Positions 43,852-56,670 of a DNA stretch of 64,000 bases are shown here, one piece after another (the stretch's first letter is position 1; each line of letters starts with the position of its first letter). The DNA is from Chalara sp. BL73 (lineage: Eukaryota > Ascomycota > Leotiomycetes > Helotiales): contig CAKJVC010000006.1 of the NCBI GenBank assembly GCA_918026815.1, positions 1,798,001 through 1,862,000 of the forward strand, given 5' to 3'. A program made the translations under genes and the position numbers. The notes beneath the pieces were generated by a model. That model saw only the letters and a program-made list of their open reading frames with translations, was not told the DNA's origin and did no database searches.

Positions 43852-43980
43852 TACTCCATTTTCTACCTCCAAGGGAAATTTTGTTTGCCAAATAGTACCA
43901 CACATATGTATGGCCAAAGTCGGGGCGTATTTGCTGTGGCATTGCTGTGGATCTATAGTGTAAAAAGTAGTATATGTGTT

Positions 43981-46900
43981 TGTCGGATCACTCTACCTGT
44001 GGCAACACCACGTCTTTACGTGGATTGCTTAGGTTGAATGTGATTGATTGTTGAAGGTTGAATGGAGGAATGAGGATATGCCCCTTCCAGGGTCATGTGA
44101 CGGTGTCACATGACCTGTCCCCCATTCAATAACTAATCTACGTACAAACACTGGGCATACTTTAAGAATGCCCTGAATTGCTATTGAATAGAATCGATGA
44201 AAAGAATCAAAGGAAAAATCAATTTGATTGGCCAGTGGCCAGTATCTCATTCGCAAATACCCCTCCCCAAACCTCCCTTGCAAAGCGTCCTTGCAAAGCG
44301 TCCTTGCAAAACGTCCTTGCAAAGCATCCTTGCAAAACGCCCGTAACGCTCCGTAACGTTCCCTATTCGGTTCTCTCCACCCATTCTACGGCTCGGATAT
44401 CGATTGTATTGGTGTCAATGAGCTGTTTTAGGGCCGTAGAAGCTTTGCTTTTGGTGAAGGAGTCAGCGGGATTGCTATCACCACTTATCCACTTGACTTC
44501 CGCGATCTCTCTTCGTTCATATGATTGGCGGAGGCATAGAACGTCGATCATGAGCCGCTTCTCTTGTGTAGTTCCCAGCCTGACGAGGCAGTCGTACAAT
44601 GACCTTGAATCTGTGCAGAGAACTAGAAGGAGGGTGATATTGAGGATCTTATCGATCGTAGCTTGGATCGAAGCGCCGATATCAAATCCATGGGCCATAG
44701 CATAGAGCTCGGAAGCTAACACGCTCCTTGTTACTCTTTTGCATTTGACTGACGACCAGTGGATGATATTTGCTCGATTCTGACTGTCAGCTAATACTAA
44801 TATATATCCAATTTGAGATGAGAGATCCTTATTGTTGGCGAAAAAGGAGTCAGTAAATACTAGTAGATTCAAGGTCTTGATATCTAGCTTGACGAATCGG
44901 AGGCCGCGAGTAGAGTTGTCGATTTGCCACTGAAGCCGCTTGTTCAGGGCTTTGATAGCTTCTTCGTCAGGGTTAGTTGCCTGGGCTGCAAAAGATAAGT
45001 CAAAAGAAGCTTCAGGCTGTGATACAGAAGCGATGTAAGCTCCTTTTGCACGCTGAGCGATATATTGATCCTTAGTGTCGACAATACGGGTCAGGCTTCT
45101 AAAGCTAGTAGTTGAAAAGGAACCGGTATCGACAAGCTTGAGGTTTTTGCATTGGCGTTCCTGAGAAAGCGTAATAGTTCCGGCCGCGTCGAGCTTTACA
45201 AGGCCTTTATTGAACTTGATTGAGTGATCGAGTGTAAAAGCTTCCTTGTTCTTGGCTAGTAATCGAGCTTGTTCCAGCTTGCTTTACTTTAGATTTGCAA
45301 AATCGAGGTCTCCGAGAAACAGCGTGTCGTCAGTTTGTAAGCCGACGAGCCCGAAAAGTTGGTTGCTGAGCAAAAGGCATAAGTTGTAAGTTAATTGGCT
45401 CATTCCGAGTTCTTTCAAGTGATGCGTGTGATAAGTTTTGAACTAGTGGTTGCCGGCTTCCGGAACGCCGTACAGTGGTTTGACTACTTTGAGAATTGAG
45501 CTTTTGCCTAGTTTGCTGGCTAGTTCTGGTAGAGGCGTAATATAGAAGTCACGGTTGAGCTTAGTAGCTGATTGAACGTAGGCTTAAGAAATATCTCGAA
45601 AGTATAAAGTCTTTACGGGCTGTAAACAGGCCGCAAAGCAAAGTATCAAGCGTTGGCTGACCCGTTGAATTGTGGGTGATTGGGTCAGTACGAGTCCTTT
45701 TTCTAGGTCGTTGTAAGCCTGAACGACCAAGCGTGATTTCTCGAAAGCTTGATTAGTTCCTTTGTTTTTGATTTCGTCGACGAACTTTGAATTGAAGATT
45801 CGTACGCTTCGGGGAACTGTAGCAAGGTCTACTATTTCAAACACTCCTTTCTTTAGCAAGCCTGTAATTTCCAGTTGGCGGGAGGCTGCAAAAGAGTCGT
45901 TGTCTTGTATAAAAGCCGTGATATCAGGAAAAGAGTTTTTGCGGGGTCTCCCTCGGCCGCGTTTGGCTGGTTGTAGCGGTGGCACGGAAACAGTAATTGA
46001 ATCCTCGAGCTGTAGCGGCTGTTCGGGGCTTGTAGCAAAGCTTACAGGCCGTGAAAATTGTGCAGGCTCGCTATTCTTCTGGCTTTCTTCCGTATAGTAA
46101 AGCTTTACGGTTGTTGATCGGAAAGTAGTTGAGCTGTGAAGTAAGTCGATTACACATGATTCTCCTTTAATTGATATCAGCTTGTATAGGCCATTTCAGT
46201 GGCCACGTCCCTCTGTGTTGCCTTCCCTTTATAGTAGTACTGGCGAGTTCAAAAGAAGGTCGTGAATAGCGTCGATCCTAGAGCCATTCCGCATGTTGAG
46301 AGCGTTGTTGACTTGGCGTGCAGCTTTAAGCTTCTTGATTTCTTCCATAGCTTTCTTGAGAGCTGTAGCTCGTTGCTGAACAGTAGCTGGAGAAGCGTCG
46401 AGCTCAGTGATTCGTGGATAGGCTCCGTAGACCAATAGCGTAGGCACAAGCCCGTCGGGGCCTGCAGAGTCGTTTACAGCTTTGAAGGCTATTTGCAGAG
46501 CCATATCTTTGTCGATATCTTGAATCTCGGCCGTAATAATTTGAAAAGCACGACGCAAAAGGCCGTAGTATCGTTCGACTAGTCCGATTGAGTTGTGAGC
46601 CTCTACAGGTGCAGTTCTGATCTTGATGTCTATAAAGCCGGCGTGTTGCTTGAATTCTTTGCTGACAAAGTTCTTGCTAGCGTCGGTAGCAATCAGGTCA
46701 AGAAAGCCTAAATAGGTGTCAATCCAGCACATGCGTAGCACGTCCCATGTATACTTTGCGCTGATATTTTGAAGCTATCTTCCTGCCTGATATCGAGTAG
46801 CCTGGTCGACGATATAGAGCAATAGGCTTTTGTCGATATACATGATATCGACAACAATACAATAATTGAATTCGATATTGCTATTTTCGATTGTGAACCT

Positions 46901-49642
46901 GAATCTGCCAGAAGATTTGCTATGCTTTTGGCAGTAAAAGCAATATCGAGTCAGGTGCTCTAAAGCACTTTTGCTGACTTTATGGCCGGCACGAGTCAGT
47001 ACCGCTTTAAGCCTACCTACCGAAGGATAGCCGAATCGGTGATGAAGCCGGCGTAGCTCTGAATTGGTGAAATAGCAAAAGTTGTTGTCGAAAGAGTTTT
47101 TCAAAAAAGACTGTAATGAAGTATTCCAAAACAAAAATAAATGGCCAAAACGACGTACAACTGGCACGTTGCCGTTCGGAGTAACTAGAACGTTTTTCAG
47201 GTTGTTTAAATAAACCTGTAAAAAATCCATATCCGCAAAGCTAAAAAGGAATAGAGTATCTGCTTCGACTATGTGAAATTGTACTTGGCCTAGTAGAGTA
47301 TCGAAGAGAATAGAGCCAATTGATGTCGTAGATCCAATACCAAACTGTACTTTAATCATCTCTTTTGTCGTGTTGTCGATGTCGATATTAAAACTGCTTT
47401 GGCGCTGTAGAGCCTGAAGCTGGCCATAGCCGGCTGTCGAGTGCTTAAAAGCGCCGGTGTCGATTATAATACCGTAGAATTGGCTAGCGTTGTAGCGTAG
47501 TAGGTTAGCAGAAGCAGCGGCGTAGATATCAGCGTTGTACGGGTCGTTTTCAGAGTCACTTACGAGGTTGTTGTCATGAATACGGCCCGTAGCTGCAATC
47601 AGATGGCCTACAGCTCGATCACTCAGCTCCGTAATCAGCGAAGTTGCGTCGCTGCTTGCAAAGTAGCTTGTTGCAAAGTGCTCTGTTTGATCGGTAGAGC
47701 TAAGCTCAGAGTTTGGATCAGAAAAAAGGTCGAAATCAAGGTCGGCTTTAATTGTTAAAGCACTGAAAGCTTCGTCGATGCCCTCGGAATCGCTTTCGCT
47801 ATCCTCATTGCCTTCAAATGTTATAATGTATTGGCGTAGACTGTCGTTGAAGCGTTTGTTGAAGTCGGGTGCTTTAGTGTCGAACCTGTTCAAGTTACGA
47901 GCTTTAAATCGAGCTTTTGCTTCCCCCTGTTCTTCGGAGCTGTGTTTCCACGAGCGGCAGTTCTCTCTTTTGCACACGAAGCAACGGCCTTTGTGTCGTA
48001 AGCTGTGCTAGCGATTTCCTAAGTTGTAGTTGTGCCTTTTACCGTAATACCGACGGTCTGTAAAGTACGCTGTAGAATCCGGGTTAGCTGCTTCGTGGGT
48101 TGCAATTAAGGAGCGTAGGTCATTAATCAAGCCCGCTACGGTGCTTGCGGGTTTGTAGCAGGCGTACCGGCAAGCTTCATTCTGTTGGCAGGCTGTAATA
48201 AGCTTGTTGTAAAGGAAATTTTCGGATCGAAAGCTGATATCTAAGCCATGCTGAAGCTGACGCAGATCCTTGACTAAAAGCTGAAGGCATTCTGTAGTCG
48301 GCTTTGCAGAGTTGCTTGCGATTACGCTTTGGAGAGTTGTATTGTTCCACCGACTCAGTATGCTACGCTTGTATTCAGGGCCTTCGAAGTAATTAAAGGT
48401 TGCAGCACATATTTGATCAAAAGTAGCAGTGCCGTTAATGTTCCTGAGATTAGTGTAGTAGTGGTCGAGAGCTAGCCCTCGTAGCATAATCGAATAAGCC
48501 TGAGCTAATGCTATTCTTGGTATACCTGCTTTGCTGCACAAGTCGAGGAAAATAGTCAGCTTAAAGTCAAAATTGTTATTCTTTCCACTGTACTTAATAT
48601 CCTCGCTGTACAGCTTAGTCAAAGCGGCCAACTCTCTGCTGTAACTGTAGTTCCCTTCTAGCTGTGATTCTATGTTGGGTTCTTGCAATTGCTGAGCTTG
48701 TTCTTGGAGCCCGTAAGCCGTAGGTCGTTTTTGTATCCGTTCGGAAAGCTCTACGGATGTTATTTTGCTTAGGCCTCCCGGTTGGCTCAGCAAAACTTTG
48801 ATTTCTTCATTTTTCCAAGTATAGCGTTCTTCCTCATTTGCTACGTCATATAAAGTTTGGCTTAAGGATCTGGATTTGTTGTGAAGTAGTACGTAAACGC
48901 CACCGTTGTGCAGATAAGCCCGTAAGTTCTGGCGGATCGAAAGAGCAACTTTGTTGAATTCCTCTTTGTCGAAGCTTTTGAAATCATCTTGAAAAAGCTC
49001 CCAGAGGTCGGCATCCAACTTTGTATACTGTGTGTATTCCCTGATTCTTGCAATCACGTATAAGTTGAGGTTCTCCACTGTAGCCATCTTTGCGTTGATA
49101 CCATTATATTGCCACTTCTTTTCATCGATTAGTTCTTGATTTCCGGGGGAGTCTGCAGAGGTAGCTATAATTAGCTAAGTACGCGTACAGTTCGGTTTAG
49201 GGATTGGTTCGAAGCAAATAAGGTTGCAGATCCGGTGCAGCGTCACAAAGATCAAGGATCAAGTGTTGAAGGCCATATGTGTCACGTGAAGTGTCACGTG
49301 ATCCATGTACGGAATAGGTTTGGTCTCAGCCTACAATATGTATATATCACTCGTTTTCTCTCATTCTGTAGAAGAAAAAAAGCACTTTCCACTTCAATAT
49401 CAAGGGATAGGTTGTAGTTGAATTGAATTGATTCGAGTTCGATATTCTGATCTGAAAGATCTAACTGATCAGTGTCGGATCACTTTACCTGTGGCAACAC
49501 CACGTCTTTACGTGGATTGCTTAGGTTGAATGTGATTGATTGTTGAAGGTTGAATGGAGGAATGAGGATATGCCCCTTCCAGGGTCATGTGACGGTGTCA
49601 CATGACCTGCCCCCCATTCAATAACTAATCTACGTACAAACA
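43981..49642 (-). mobile_element. Complete Copia LTR retrotransposon (family L8), coding region broken
   Basis: 5662 bp with 170-bp LTRs at 43981-44150 and 49473-49642 that differ at only two positions (both transitions). Exact duplication GTGTT at 43976-43980 and 49643-49647. In element orientation the LTR reads TGTTTGTACG…CCGACA. Gag, protease, integrase and RT-RNase H text lies in one frame on the minus strand. Confidence 0.92.
44363..49087 (-). pseudogene. Copia Gag-Pol polyprotein with ~7 in-frame stops
   Basis: All pieces share one frame. Gag ends with a C-x-C zinc part (RCFVCKRENCRSWKH). The protease is near residue 520 (IIDTGAFKHSTAG), then GAG-pre-integrase (LHHRFGYPSVGRL) and integrase (DQATRYQ…TDASKNFVSKEF). 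RT includes LYGVPEAGNH and GLQTDDTLF (DD of the active site), and RNase H includes LLVFTDSFFAN. Stops: TAG 48008, TAG 46775 (Trp expected), TAA 46229 (Trp), TGA 46196 (Trp), TAA 45584 (Gln, in DIS-Q-AYVQS), TAG 45443 (Trp, in GNH-W-FKTY), and TAA near 45293. No frameshift. Despite near-identical LTRs the polyprotein cannot be made without readthrough or editing. Confidence 0.85.
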
Positions 49643-50018
49643 GTGTTTCTAGTGTTATACCATCGGCTGAGTGATATATGTCTGGTTCTTATAATTTTTA
49701 GGGTCGGATAGGGAAGCGTGGCTGATATCCATTATCGCAGAAGCTGGCACAAGAGCTTCGCGAAGTTTAACAGCTAGTTAAAGCACAAACTATCTAATAA
49801 TTAACAAAGCGGGCGGTCCGAACTGTCTCTCAAAGCTCTTTTGCGTGAGCCTTCACATTCATAAACTTCCCGACTGCTGTCTTGACCGCCGAACGAGCAC
49901 ACTCAAAAAGAGTGATTGGACTAATAACGCCTCCCAATTCACAATCATTGATCTAGATCCTTCCCCTAAGCTGAAGTTCCAATGATACTATCTCGGATCT
50001 CTCTACCGTTCATCAATA
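49643..50018. other. Gene-free stretch
   Basis: Flank of the Copia element and 3' region of the bZIP gene. Nothing recognised. Confidence 0.4.
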
Positions 50019-52528
50019 CTACTGTGAGGCATTTGCCTGTACTGAGAAGTCTTTCGCTAATGATGCAGTCGCCTTCATATGTTCCGCTTTCCCAACCAAC
50101 TGGAACATGTCTTGTACCCACTGTCTCTCTACCCCCCCTTCAGGCAGGGTATCGTACGCAACCCGAAGAGAACCCAGCACCCGAGTACTATGATTTGGGA
50201 CTGCTCGTATAAAATATTCCGTGCTTCTACAGATGATACACGCTAAGCTATACTGCTCGTAAGGCCCCAGCTTCCCTTCTGTTCGCATATCAACGAATGA
50301 GATTGTAAGAAGAGCCCCATAGTATAGGCATAGTGCACGTGCTAGTTCGGGCTCAGGGTAGGTGATTGCGGGTGGAGAAATAAGTTGTCCATTTAACAGG
50401 TCTCGACATCGGAAGACTGGAAACTTGGTATCTGCAGCCAAGGGAAGCTGCGATCCTTCTATCTGATCTGAAGATTCTAAAGGCCCGCCAATCCGGTCTG
50501 CATGTTTTATCTTCCACTTATGTAAACGGCACTCAATATCAGCCACTGATGCCTTTAACATAGTCTGCCGATCTAGTATTTGGGAGGGCAATATAGAATT
50601 CGCCTTTGTAGCTGCTTTAAGACCATCATAATACGCAAGGAGAGTAGGAATGTCCGCTAGGATGTCCAAAAGATGTTGCACAAAGTCTTTCGGGCTGACA
50701 GACCAAGGAATTGTCTTCCATTCCTCCTTTGCAAGAAACGTTGGAGATCGGCAGGCTATAGCTGTAGTGATCTAGATAGTTATTAATATTTGAAGTTTGT
50801 ATAGCCGAGTTTCTGGAGCTGTACCAAATAATTACGATAACTAACAAAGCACAGATGTTCTAAGCCAGAAATATGACTTTGTGGCCCGCGAAACTCGATT
50901 AGTTTTAACGCACCCATCATATGATTAACCAAGCTCTTCTCGGATGTATTTTGGAGTAACTGATCATAACACGAAATTGAGCTTATGTCATTTATAAGTA
51001 TAATAAGGATATGTTACCTCATAATGTACTGCCAAAAACACGGTGAGCAAAGTTGATAGTGATCTGCATTGGCTCGGAGACAACAAGGCGTTTTGCAACA
51101 CTTTTAAGACATTGACATACAATTTTTGCGCTGCAAACACGATCCTTGAGTCGCCGATGGAAGATCCAAAATATGTTGCTGAAACAGATAGAAACACGTT
51201 ATATATAATCGGCGACGAATGCCTGATCTCTGCAACGACACGGAGACAATCTGGAGATCTGTAGCCTGGTGGTGTGACTGTAGCAAAAGCGTCCAAGTAG
51301 CTTTCCAAGAACATGTCATATATAGAGGTCTCGGACATACGTTGGCCAGCAGAAGATGCTAGAGAGTAGTGCATTCCTGGTGGAAGTTTAAGGACTGGAC
51401 ACTATTAGCTGCTAAACTCAAAGTAGAATTCACTAGAATTTGAATTGTGATGTTAGTATAGACACACCTTCTCTGTCCCTTGTTCTACGTCCCATTGCCT
51501 TTTGTATAGTAGGTTTCTCCTTTCTAGGTGCATTAATAGTCGTGGCTTTCACTCCCCACGCGCTCTTATCATTGACCAGAGCAGGACCTACAGTATCTGA
51601 GTCTGGCTCCTCAGTCGCTGCATCCTTAATACAGCCTGGATCCGCTTCATCGCCTTCTTTCCGTAGATTAGAAGATGTTTGTGCCACTTTACATACGGCC
51701 GTATAATTTAGACTGCCGTCTGATCTGATCTGATGTATAGCTTGAGGCACGCTAGAAGGTGGGGCATTCCCTGGTGATTGTGGGTTCTGATGAAAGTGTT
51801 GCATGTACTTTCCCACTAAAACTTGTCCAGTCCTATCTCGAGCTGTGCGTTCAAGACCATGTTTGAAAGGAGGAGACTGGGAAACAATAGCATCATGATC
51901 AACACTAGTCATATTGTCTTCAAATTCTCCTAGCACCTTCTCAGGGGAACACGCTTCCCCACTTTCATGTTCGACATTATCATTGTCATTGTCATTATCT
52001 TGGTGGCCAGTAATTGCTTTCGCGAGTGATAAGGCCTCAACTGTCACTCGAAGGCTATGACTAATCTCCGGAGCCTGGTCTAAAACGCCACTTGCGAGCA
52101 TCTTCTCTTCGAAGTCAAGTAATACTTTAGTCGTTTGAGAGATTGTATTCTCCATATTCAACACTTTGTTTTTGAGTGATTGGATTTTGGTTTCTCGGCG
52201 GAGTGTAAAAGCTCGCTGTGCCAATCTTATCTGAGTTCGACGCTTCTGCTGATTATCAGTACATGTACTACTTGCTAGTGTTGTAATTGAAGAAAGTACT
52301 TACATCAGCTTGAGCCGAATATACAGGACTCAGTCTTGGTCTCTCTTTATGCTTCACTATATTTTTGCCATTATGGCCGCCATGCTTTCTCTTGTCACTT
52401 CCTCCTCGTTCACCCTTTGTTGCTAAGGTAAACTTAGTTGTACAATCCCAGCTTGATGCAGTAGGTCGGTCAACTCTTTCGACAGGTGTTGTAAAAGACA
52501 ATTGCTCTGGTTCTGAGAAATCATCCAT
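50019..52528 (-). CDS. Yap-like bZIP transcription factor, multi-exon
   Basis: Exon 1 52528-52304, then an intron with GTAAGT, and exon 2 from 52248. The basic region reads QKRRTQIRLAQRAFTLRRET, the Q-x2-R-x-AQRAF signature of the fungal Yap/AP-1 class, and a leucine-zipper-like helix (SLKNKVLNMENTISQTTKVL) follows. After an acidic linker, exons around 51400-50990 encode LKLPPGMHYSLASSAGQRMS and YLDAFATVTPPGYRSPDCLR. Then ~50930-50800 (SEKSLVNHMMGALKLIEFRG) and 50770-50019 follow the middle and C-terminal region seen in fungal-specific bZIP/Zn-cluster regulators. Internal intron borders after exon 2 are approximate. No nonsense codon in exons. Starts with ATG at 52528 because the frame upstream has no ATG. 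Target genes unknown. Confidence 0.7.
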
Positions 52529-53113
52529 ATTTACACTTCTCGAAAATCCTCGAAACGTTATGCTCCTCAGATAAGAGTTGTCGTGCAAGTCGTCAGGGTT
52601 CAAACCACAGCCTTGCTGCAGATTCTTGCAGGATGCGATGTGAGCTCAGTGAAGTATAGCCGAGTTGGGGATGTACTTGATCCACGCTAAGGATTGGGCT
52701 ATGGTAGACGGATGAGGTCATAGATGTTCTGCAGGAGATTGCGAGAGATTCATCGAGAGGTTATAGGTATGGCCTGGAATGCAGCTCCGTTTTCGAAGCT
52801 GCTTGTCTCATTACGTTCTGTTACTTTGGTGCCTTTACAAACCTGACGTATCATGCAGCACGATTTGGAAATAATCCGTGATATATTGGAGGGGTTTCAT
52901 GTACATGCATGGATCGTCGCCAAGGAAGGCAGCCCCTACCAATAAGCCGGACCATCCTTACCCCTTTACGGAGCCCTGTATCTACCTTCAGACCACACCA
53001 ATTATTTGGGCCGAACCTCAAAACTTTAAAACCAAAAAACTGTCATTTTGCGGAACCACACAACAACTATACTTCAACTCTCTATTGTTCTCTATGATTG
53101 TGTATGAAGTGTG
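52529..53113. other. bZIP upstream region
   Basis: No recognised gene; presumed promoter of the bZIP factor. Confidence 0.35.
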
Positions 53114-53280
53114 TGTTAGGATTTGAGAATCTAGGGGTAGCTGACAAGTCTGACTAAGTGGGGAACGCTAGCGCTGAAGACTTTTTCACACGCACAATTG
53201 CTAGAACACACTTCATACTCAATAGAGAGAACAATAGAGAGCCTGACGGCATCCCCCATACCTTCTGATTATGGAGAGTG
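53114..53280 (+). repeat. Dispersed repeat L7 (LTR-like), copy 2
   Basis: Similar to 39843-40010 from TGTTAGGATTTGAGAATC onward for about 150 bp. A C14-type homopolymer follows at 53301-53314. Right boundary unresolved. Confidence 0.55.
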
Positions 53281-53479
53281 ATACACGACCTCCCCCTTTC
53301 CCCCCCCCCCCCCTGCAATTTGGGTATTCTGCCACCAATCAGAATATTTTGGTGGGGCACTCACCAAAATCAACTGCTGGCTTGAAGAAGGAATGAAGAA
53401 TTGAATTGAATAGCAATATGATTAATATAGTCAATAGAACTAATACAGAATTAAAATCTGGCTAATAGAGTATTAAAAA

Positions 53480-54394
53480 TCTAAAAAAATCGATCTATTT
53501 GGCTTTGAGAATCGATTGAGTATTGAGTTGCAGGTACTCGCTCTTTTTCTTGCAGCAGATTTCCTTCAGTTTGTATGTAATTTCGATGATTTTGACTGCC
53601 ATAGAAAGAGTCGTACGCTGATTGCAAGGAAAGGAAAAGTTCGTAGATAAGTAAATCTCGGTTTGTAGAGGGCGTTAAAGGTTGATTTGGGCACGTACTT
53701 CTAGTATGGCCAGTTGATTGGTGTCACGGCCCTGGCCCTACTTCGAGCTTGGCGCCAAGCACTGCAAAGCTCGGTAGAGCTTGGCCCCTGTTACCACAGG
53801 GCTCGGCACCCCAGAGCTTGGCAACCAACGCTACAGGGCTCGCTTACACTGGCCCCTGGCCAGCATCCTGTATATAAAGCACTGCTCTTTTTCCCTTCTT
53901 CTGCCTGTAGTTTGTTCTCTTAGTTATAACAATTGATAGTTGTTCACACCTCTGAGTCCTTCTACCTAGATCTACGGATCGAGATCCCTGTTCGGCTTGA
54001 GTTGTTACAATTGGCACCTTCTACAAGTTGCTCTATCATGCCCATAAGCAATACAAGCAGAACAGTGCCGTAGAAGTTGTGTTATTTCTTCAAATTGGCT
54101 TAATATCTTTCCTGTTTGTGCAGTTCGTAGTTGATTGTGCTGGCGTACGTGTGCTCGTTTTTCTGCTTCAGCGGATCGACGTCGTTGATAGCTAATAGGA
54201 TCAAGAGTAGGAGTAAGAAACACAATAGGCTCAGCACCTGGAAAAGGTCGTAAATAGTGATAATAAGAGTGAAAATCGAGTAGCTGAATGACTTGATTGT
54301 ATTCGATTTTAAGCTTAATTGTATGCCAGCACGGTACACCAAACGCAGAAAAGAAATTGCCAGTACAAATTGTATAAGGATCGTCTGCTGGCAA
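53480..54394 (-). pseudogene. MULE transposase C-terminal relic, split by an LTR
   Basis: Minus-strand text 54394-54010 reads FGVPCWHTIKLKIEYNQVIQ…LDPISYQRRRS…LRTAQTGKIL…CSACIAYGHDRATC, homologous to the SWIM and zinc-knuckle end of the MULE at 55253-63477 (LPCAHICDI, LRTARTGRIL, CSACHRKGHTMNSSNC). After removing the L2 LTR (53722-54009) and one copy of its duplication, the frame continues with a second zinc knuckle (CRRCQSTGHTRSTC) down to about 53480. A different MULE family member from the complete one; no catalytic domain seen. Confidence 0.6.
53722..54009 (+). repeat. Solo LTR, family L2, TSD ATTGG
   Basis: 288 bp, TGTCACGGCCCTGG…TTGAGTTGTTACA, flanked by ATTGG at 53717-53721 and 54010-54014. 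Inserted in the MULE relic. Confidence 0.92.
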
Positions 54395-54667
54395 TTACTT
54401 TTTTTGTTGATAAATAGCGTATTGCTCTGAAAGCAACTTCAGCCCAAAATTAGTAATATTGCTTGTTACCCCATAGTAAAATGAGCTCGAAAGGTGTATA
54501 AGTGTTGACTGACGTTCTCTCGCTCTTTTCTGTTGTATTTTGATCAACTCAACTTCAATTGCCAGTTGCGTACTTTCCTATACAGTCGTTAAATCATCTG
54601 TAGAAGTGCCTATCCAGCTTTTGGGAGTATGATGCCCTCCTTCGAGAGCTGACGTAGTACGTGCTCC

Positions 54668-54841
54668 TGTCACGGCACGCGCTGTGGATCTACAGATACA
54701 GAGGGCAGCTGTGGTACTATACGAGAATCTATAGCTAAGGAAGGAAGAGGGAGCTCGAGGAGAGCAAGCTATATATACACGAGGAGCTCGGGGAGCTCGC
54801 CTAATATGGATCACGTGTGCTTGGGAGCACGCGACGTGACA
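54668..54841 (-). repeat. L5 LTR copy
   Basis: 174 bp in reverse orientation relative to 20511-20684: TGTCACGGCACGCGC…GCGACGTGACA. No matching 5-bp flanks (GCTCC, ACGCG), so its neighbours were rearranged after insertion or it is part of a lost full element. Confidence 0.75.
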
Positions 54842-55243
54842 ACGCGGATCAGTACATCTGACAGAGGGACTAACCGAATTTGGATTAGTGTGCTGAAAGC
54901 TACACCCTACTACTTCGTACATGCCCGAATATTCCAACAAAATCGAGGCCGTGCACCTAGTGTGACAATGTCTCCACAACAGGTACAACCAATGGCCATA
55001 AGACATTTGGAACGCCGCTTTTAAACTCTATTCCAAAGAATCAACTAAATGATGCTTTAATTCCAGCGAACGGAAGTAAAAAACTTCAAAAGCAGCATTG
55101 CCAAGCAATTTTATATGGAGACGGTGTGGCTGTTGAAATATTCGGGCATGTACGAAGTATATACTTGGTAATTTTGAAACAAGCGAGACAATGGAATTCT
55201 GTAAAACAGAATGACTTTATGTAATTACTTACTAAGCCTGTGG
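54842..55243. other. Gene-free stretch with a ~25-bp inverted repeat
   Basis: ACTTCGTACATGCCCGAATA at ~54914 recurs inverted at ~55139 (TATTCGGGCATGTACGAAGT), about 220 bp apart. No gene. Possibly ends of a small non-autonomous element, but no target duplication was found. Confidence 0.4.
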
Positions 55244-56317
55244 CTGGATAACGGGTCCCAATACATATACCACTATGGTAGGTTTATAATTTGCTTAGGT
55301 AAGCGCTCAAAACCTACCACCCCCCCTGCCACCACACCAAAATGATCGCGCGTCGCGTTCGACACCCATTTGCACTGTAACTTTGCCTGCAATTGATGCA
55401 TCACCAGACGCAATTACATTACAACAATGGATATTCGACTTTCACTGTCGCCGCAGCCTTTGCCAATATCGCAATTGCCTACTACACCTTCTATATCTAT
55501 GCCGCTGCCTCCAGAAGCTACATACAGCTCTAAAGAAAAGTTATATGCTTCAATTCAAGCTTAGGCAGCACAGCACTACTATGCTTTTCGCATTGAACGG
55601 TCTACAAAAATAGGCAAAAGTGCCTTAACTAGGATTTTGTATAGTTGTGATCGTGCCGGGCTAGTACCGCCTGAAAATCATTCGCAAAATAGCGTACAAG
55701 ACCGCAAACGCCGTACAGCTACTCGAAAGACAGGTTGTCAGTTCTCAATAATAGCCCGTGAATGCGCGGATACACAATGGGAGCTTCGCTATAGGCCTGG
55801 CGCGGAATACGGTATACACAATCACTCTCCAAGTCAATCAATTAGCTCTCATCCAGCACACCGAAAGCTAGCACAAGCGGAAATAAACCAGGCTAGAGCT
55901 TTATATAATACAGGTAATTTTAATAGCATATAATAGCCTGAAAAAGAACTAATATCTCTAGGAATCAAGCTAGGCCAAACAATTACATATCTCCGCGAAA
56001 TGACAACTACTTTACTTCAACCGTACGACATATATAACCTTAATGCTTCTTTTAAAAGAGAGCAAAAGCATGGACTTTCCGCAAATGACGCTTTAATTCA
56101 ACATTTCAAAGACAACAATATTCACTTCAAAATCAATATTACACCTGATAATCGAACACAGCATCTTTTTATTGCTTACCCTCAATCGATTCAGCTTGCT
56201 CAAACTAATCACGATGTTGTATTAGTTGATAATACATATAAAACCAATAAATTTGACATGCCACTTTTTCACATGATTGGTAAGCTTTTGCTTTTTATTT
56301 ATATTAATTTTTATACT

Positions 56318-56670
56318 TGTCACGGCTTTAGCCTTCCGGGGCGGAGCTTACTACCGGATACCCTAGAGCTCGGACAGAGCACAGCACCGGACACCCCAAA
56401 GCTCGGATAAAGCACAGCACCGGACACCTCAAAGCTCGGATAGAGCACAGCACCGGACAACCCAAAGCTCAGGCGGAGCTCAGCACCGGACACCGCAAAG
56501 CTCGCCTACTCTGGCCTCCGGCCAGTTCCTGTATATAGAGCACTGCTTTCCTTCCTTTCTTCTGTCCGTAGCTTGTTCTTTTAGTTATAACAATTAATAG
56601 TTGTTTACACTTCTGAGTTTTTTTATCTAGATCCACGGATCGAGATTTCTATTCAGCTTGAGTTGTTACA
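56318..56670 (+). repeat. Solo LTR, family L2, inside a MULE intron, TSD ATACT
   Basis: 353 bp, TGTCACGGCTTTAGCC…TTGAGTTGTTACA, flanked by ATACT at 56313-56317 and 56671-56675. Longer than other L2 copies because a ~33-bp unit (AGCTCGGATAGAGCACAGCA…) is repeated about four times. Donor GTAAGC (56280) and acceptor TTTGTAG (56680-56686) of the host intron are intact. Confidence 0.93.

Noticed and set aside
54578..55006. Minus-strand 142-aa frame as a gene
   Set aside because: It spans the L5 LTR copy and flanking repeats; no coherent domain.
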